DNA of 8,663 nucleotides from Thermohalobaculum sp039185235 (GTDB lineage: Bacteria; Pseudomonadota; Alphaproteobacteria; Rhodobacterales; Rhodobacteraceae). Numbering within the stretch: the stretch's first letter is position 1; the number at the start of each line of letters is the position of its first letter. The DNA lies in assembly GCA_039185235.1 (NCBI GenBank), contig JBCDAS010000184.1, positions 1 to 8,663 of the forward strand, read 5' to 3'. Below the pieces are notes generated by a model. The model searched no databases, was not told the origin of the DNA, and worked only from the letters and a program-made list of their open reading frames with translations. Of this stretch, positions 7,308 through 8,663 are shown one piece after another. The translations under genes were made by a program, and so were the position numbers.

Positions 7308-7437
7308 TCAAGCTCTCCCAGCTCGGACTCTGTGGCCAAAATATGTCGAATCAAGTTATCTCGTCCGAATTAAGTCTTTAGCGAGGCAAAAAGAAAGTGG
7401 TAATGAGGTGAACGGGTTCTTGCGGGAAAGGTGAATT
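7308..7437. promoter_or_regulatory. Divergent intergenic promoter region
   Basis: These 130 bases separate the minus-strand lipoprotein from the plus-strand cold-shock gene, and both promoters must be here unless they lie inside genes. The middle (about 7336-7400) is clearly more AT-rich than its surroundings. I could not find a convincing pair of -35/-10 hexamers on either strand, so only the region is called. The lipoprotein ribosome binding site lies at its left end. The AAAGG (7427-7431) site for the cold-shock gene lies at its right end. Confidence 0.45.
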
Positions 7438-8001
7438 GTGACGGACGAACTTAACGGCACGGGCAGGATCGTGTCAGGACATGTCAAATGGTACGATGCC
7501 GTGAAAGGCTACGGATTTGTAGTGCCAGATGACTCAGCAGAAGGCGATATCATGGTGCACGCGTCCTGTGTTCGGGCGTTTGGCATTGTGAGCCTAAGTG
7601 AAGGCGCGAAGGTCAAAATTGTATCGGAGAAAGGCCAGCGCGGACTTCATGCGGAGCGGTTGCTCGAGGTGGAGGAGCCCCCGATGCCGGGGCTGGATCC
7701 GCTCGACACAGCACGACCGACCGAGGTCTTGGAGCATGGCGCGGAGGTTGGGCCTTTGCTGCCAGCCCGCGTCAAGTGGTTCGACAAGCAAAAGGGCTTT
7801 GGCTTCGTCAATATCTATGGCGATCCCGAGGATGTCTTTGTGCATATGGAGACCGTGCGCCGCTGTGGCTTCCAGGATTTGGCCGGTGGTGAAGGTATGG
7901 CCTGCCGGACATTTCGCGGCCCGCGCGGCCTAATGGTCGCGGAACTCAGGCTCTGGGAGGCTGGGGTTGATGAGGCAAAGGCCCAAACCTCGACGGATTA
8001 G
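7438..8001 (+). CDS. Two-domain cold-shock protein
   Basis: This cytoplasmic protein of 187 residues has two cold-shock (OB-fold) domains, expected to bind single-stranded RNA or DNA and act as an RNA chaperone or anti-terminator. Domain 1 (about 12-77) has VKWYDAVKGYGFV with RNP1 KGYGFV (23-28) and RNP2-like IMVH (38-41). Domain 2 (about 109-172) has VKWFDKQKGFGFV with RNP1 KGFGFV (119-124) and RNP2 VFVH (133-136). The linker (about 78-108) is acidic and proline-rich. Domain 1 departs slightly from consensus (Tyr for Phe in RNP1), while domain 2 is canonical. The GTG at 7438 is the first possible start after an in-frame TGA at 7432-7434. It has AAAGG about 6 bases upstream. Tandem-CSD proteins of this size are typical of alphaproteobacteria. 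The stop directly abuts the DUF192 ATG (TAGATG), which suggests a two-gene operon. Confidence 0.92.
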   Translation: MTDELNGTGRIVSGHVKWYDAVKGYGFVVPDDSAEGDIMVHASCVRAFGIVSLSEGAKVKIVSEKGQRGLHAERLLEVEEPPMPGLDPLDTARPTEVLEHGAEVGPLLPARVKWFDKQKGFGFVNIYGDPEDVFVHMETVRRCGFQDLAGGEGMACRTFRGPRGLMVAELRLWEAGVDEAKAQTSTD

Positions 8002-8475
8002 ATGACGCGCCTGGCGATGGCTGTGCTGATGGCGGGTGTGGTGAGCGTGACACCCGGCACTGCGCTTGACTGTGCGCCCGACCAAATCACGGCCTTGTCG
8101 GACCCCCCGATTACCTTCTCGATCGAGCTTGCCGAGACACCTGAGGAGCAAGCGCGCGGCTTGATGTTTCGAACACAACTTCTGCGCGAGTCGGGTATGC
8201 TCTTTGTCATGGACCCGCCGCGTCCGGCCCGATTCTGGATGCGCAATACGATGATCTCTCTGGACCTTATTTTCATCGATTCCGATGGCCGGGTTGAGAG
8301 CATCGCGGCCGAAGCTGTCCCCTATTCCGAACGATCGCTGCCCTCGCGCGATGAAGTCCGCGCTGTGCTTGAGATCAATGGCGGGCTGGCGGCAGAACTG
8401 GGGATCGTTCCGGGCACCCAGATGATCCATCCGATTTTCGATGCGGCACCCGAAGCGCATCGTTGCGGGCGCTAG
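8002..8475 (+). CDS. Secreted DUF192 domain protein
   Basis: This DUF192 (UPF0127) family protein has 157 residues; the family has no firmly established function. A signal peptide is visible: MTRLAMAVLMAGVV plus a short polar end, with likely cleavage after TPGTA (residue 21), so the mature protein is periplasmic. The Cys at 24 is not in a lipobox. Domain motifs are ARGLMFR (51-57), GMLFVMD (65-71), the signature FWMRNTMISLDLIFID (78-93) and VLEINGGLAAELGI (122-135). C24 and C155 could pair in the periplasm (inference). The start follows the cold-shock stop with no gap and only a weak Shine-Dalgarno, so translation is probably coupled. Residues 131-157 and the stop lie within the left arm of the terminal inverted repeat. 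The reading frame stays intact and reaches normal length for the family, so this gene itself appears complete. Confidence 0.9.
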   Translation: MTRLAMAVLMAGVVSVTPGTALDCAPDQITALSDPPITFSIELAETPEEQARGLMFRTQLLRESGMLFVMDPPRPARFWMRNTMISLDLIFIDSDGRVESIAAEAVPYSERSLPSRDEVRAVLEINGGLAAELGIVPGTQMIHPIFDAAPEAHRCGR

Positions 8476-8524
8476 CTGACCGCCCCCTCCCGCCCCGCCT
8501 CCCCGCCCAACCACCGAGCCTACG

Positions 8525-8542
8525 ACCGAGGTGAAGCTCGGT
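8525..8542 (+). terminator. Small hairpin at the centre of the inverted repeat, possible terminator remnant
   Basis: ACCGAG (8525-8530) pairs with CTCGGT (8537-8542) around a GTGAAG loop. The same CTCGGT can pair instead with a second ACCGAG at 8513-8518, which extends into the long arm. The site is 49 bases after the DUF192 stop, where a terminator is expected. No T-run follows, so an intrinsic terminator is only a weak suggestion. Confidence 0.2.
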
Positions 8543-8579
8543 GGTTGGGCGGGGAGGCGGGGCGGGAGGGGGCGGTCAG

Positions 8580-8663
8580 CTAGCGCCCGCAACGATGCGC
8601 TTCGGGTGCCGCATCGAAAATCGGATGGATCATCTGGGTGCCCGGAACGATCCCCAGTTCTGC
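8580..8663 (-). pseudogene. Mirror-image 3' fragment of the DUF192 gene
   Basis: Read on the minus strand, this right-arm segment encodes exactly residues 131-157 and the stop of the DUF192 protein encoded at 8002-8475. It enters from beyond the window edge. If the inverted repeat is real, this is the end of a second, convergent DUF192 copy that may be complete outside the window. If the repeat is a fold-back artefact, it is not a gene at all. The lack of even one silent difference favours the artefact. Confidence 0.35.

Larger units (their letters stand above)
8392..8663. repeat. Perfect 128-bp inverted repeat with a 16-base spacer at the window end
   Basis: Bases 8392-8519 and 8536-8663 are exact reverse complements with no mismatch in 128 pairs, centred between 8527 and 8528. 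The 16-base spacer is 8520-8535. The left arm holds the last 27 codons and stop of the DUF192 gene plus 44 bases downstream. The right arm repeats them on the other strand and ends only because the window ends, so the full arm may be longer. Perfect identity through coding and non-coding bases with such a small loop is not how convergent paralogues or a terminator look. It is either a very recent inverted duplication or a fold-back or assembly artefact. Confidence 0.97.

Noticed and set aside
7231..7434. Possible 67-residue leader peptide gene just before the cold-shock gene
   Set aside because: Its first third is antisense to the lipoprotein signal peptide. No ribosome binding site or attenuator-like features were seen, and the composition is unremarkable.
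7930..8592. A 220-codon minus-strand frame running through the inverted repeat
   Set aside because: It is antisense to the cold-shock and DUF192 genes, and its start lies in the suspect right arm. No domain is recognisable.
1..8663. CRISPR arrays, insertion sequences, tRNA or rRNA genes, riboswitches
   Set aside because: I looked on both strands and saw no spaced direct repeats, transposase genes, cloverleaf sequences or conserved riboswitch cores. The only large repeat is the terminal inverted one.

Overview
The window is GC-rich, compactly coded DNA from a proteobacterium. It is most likely an alphaproteobacterium of the Rhodobacteraceae type. That placement rests on the two-domain cold-shock protein abutting a periplasmic DUF192 protein, the codon bias and the gene-end-to-gene-end packing. 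It is inference, because there is no rRNA or other phylogenetic marker here.

Positions 1-6432 (+) hold five genes of one catabolic-looking operon. In order they are: an ATP-dependent hydantoinase/oxoprolinase A subunit whose start lies before the window; its B subunit; a HisC-like PLP aminotransferase; an Asp/Glu/hydantoin racemase superfamily protein close to the maleate isomerase/arylmalonate decarboxylase/EutA branch; and a D-2-hydroxyacid dehydrogenase. All four junctions are 4-base ATGA overlaps. The first three downstream genes each have a Shine-Dalgarno sequence exactly 7 bases before the ATG; the last has none. The gene set suggests a route that opens a cyclic amide or imide with ATP, racemises, isomerises or decarboxylates an intermediate, transaminates it, and reduces a 2-oxoacid. 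The substrate is unknown, and no transporter, regulator or N-carbamoylase lies inside the window.

Positions 6429-7307 (-) encode an unrecognised lipoprotein. It converges on the operon, and the two stop codons share one CTAG. A 130-base, relatively AT-rich divergent spacer (7308-7437) separates it from the next pair.

Positions 7438-8475 (+) hold a double cold-shock-domain protein (GTG start) followed with zero spacing by a secreted DUF192 protein.

The last 272 bases (8392-8663) form a perfect 128-bp inverted repeat around a 16-base spacer. The repeat includes the last 27 codons of the DUF192 gene and a strongly G/C-skewed tract. Its right arm runs to the last base of the window. It is either a real large palindrome or, more likely, a fold-back or assembly artefact at a contig end. 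Anything right of about 8543 should be treated as unverified.
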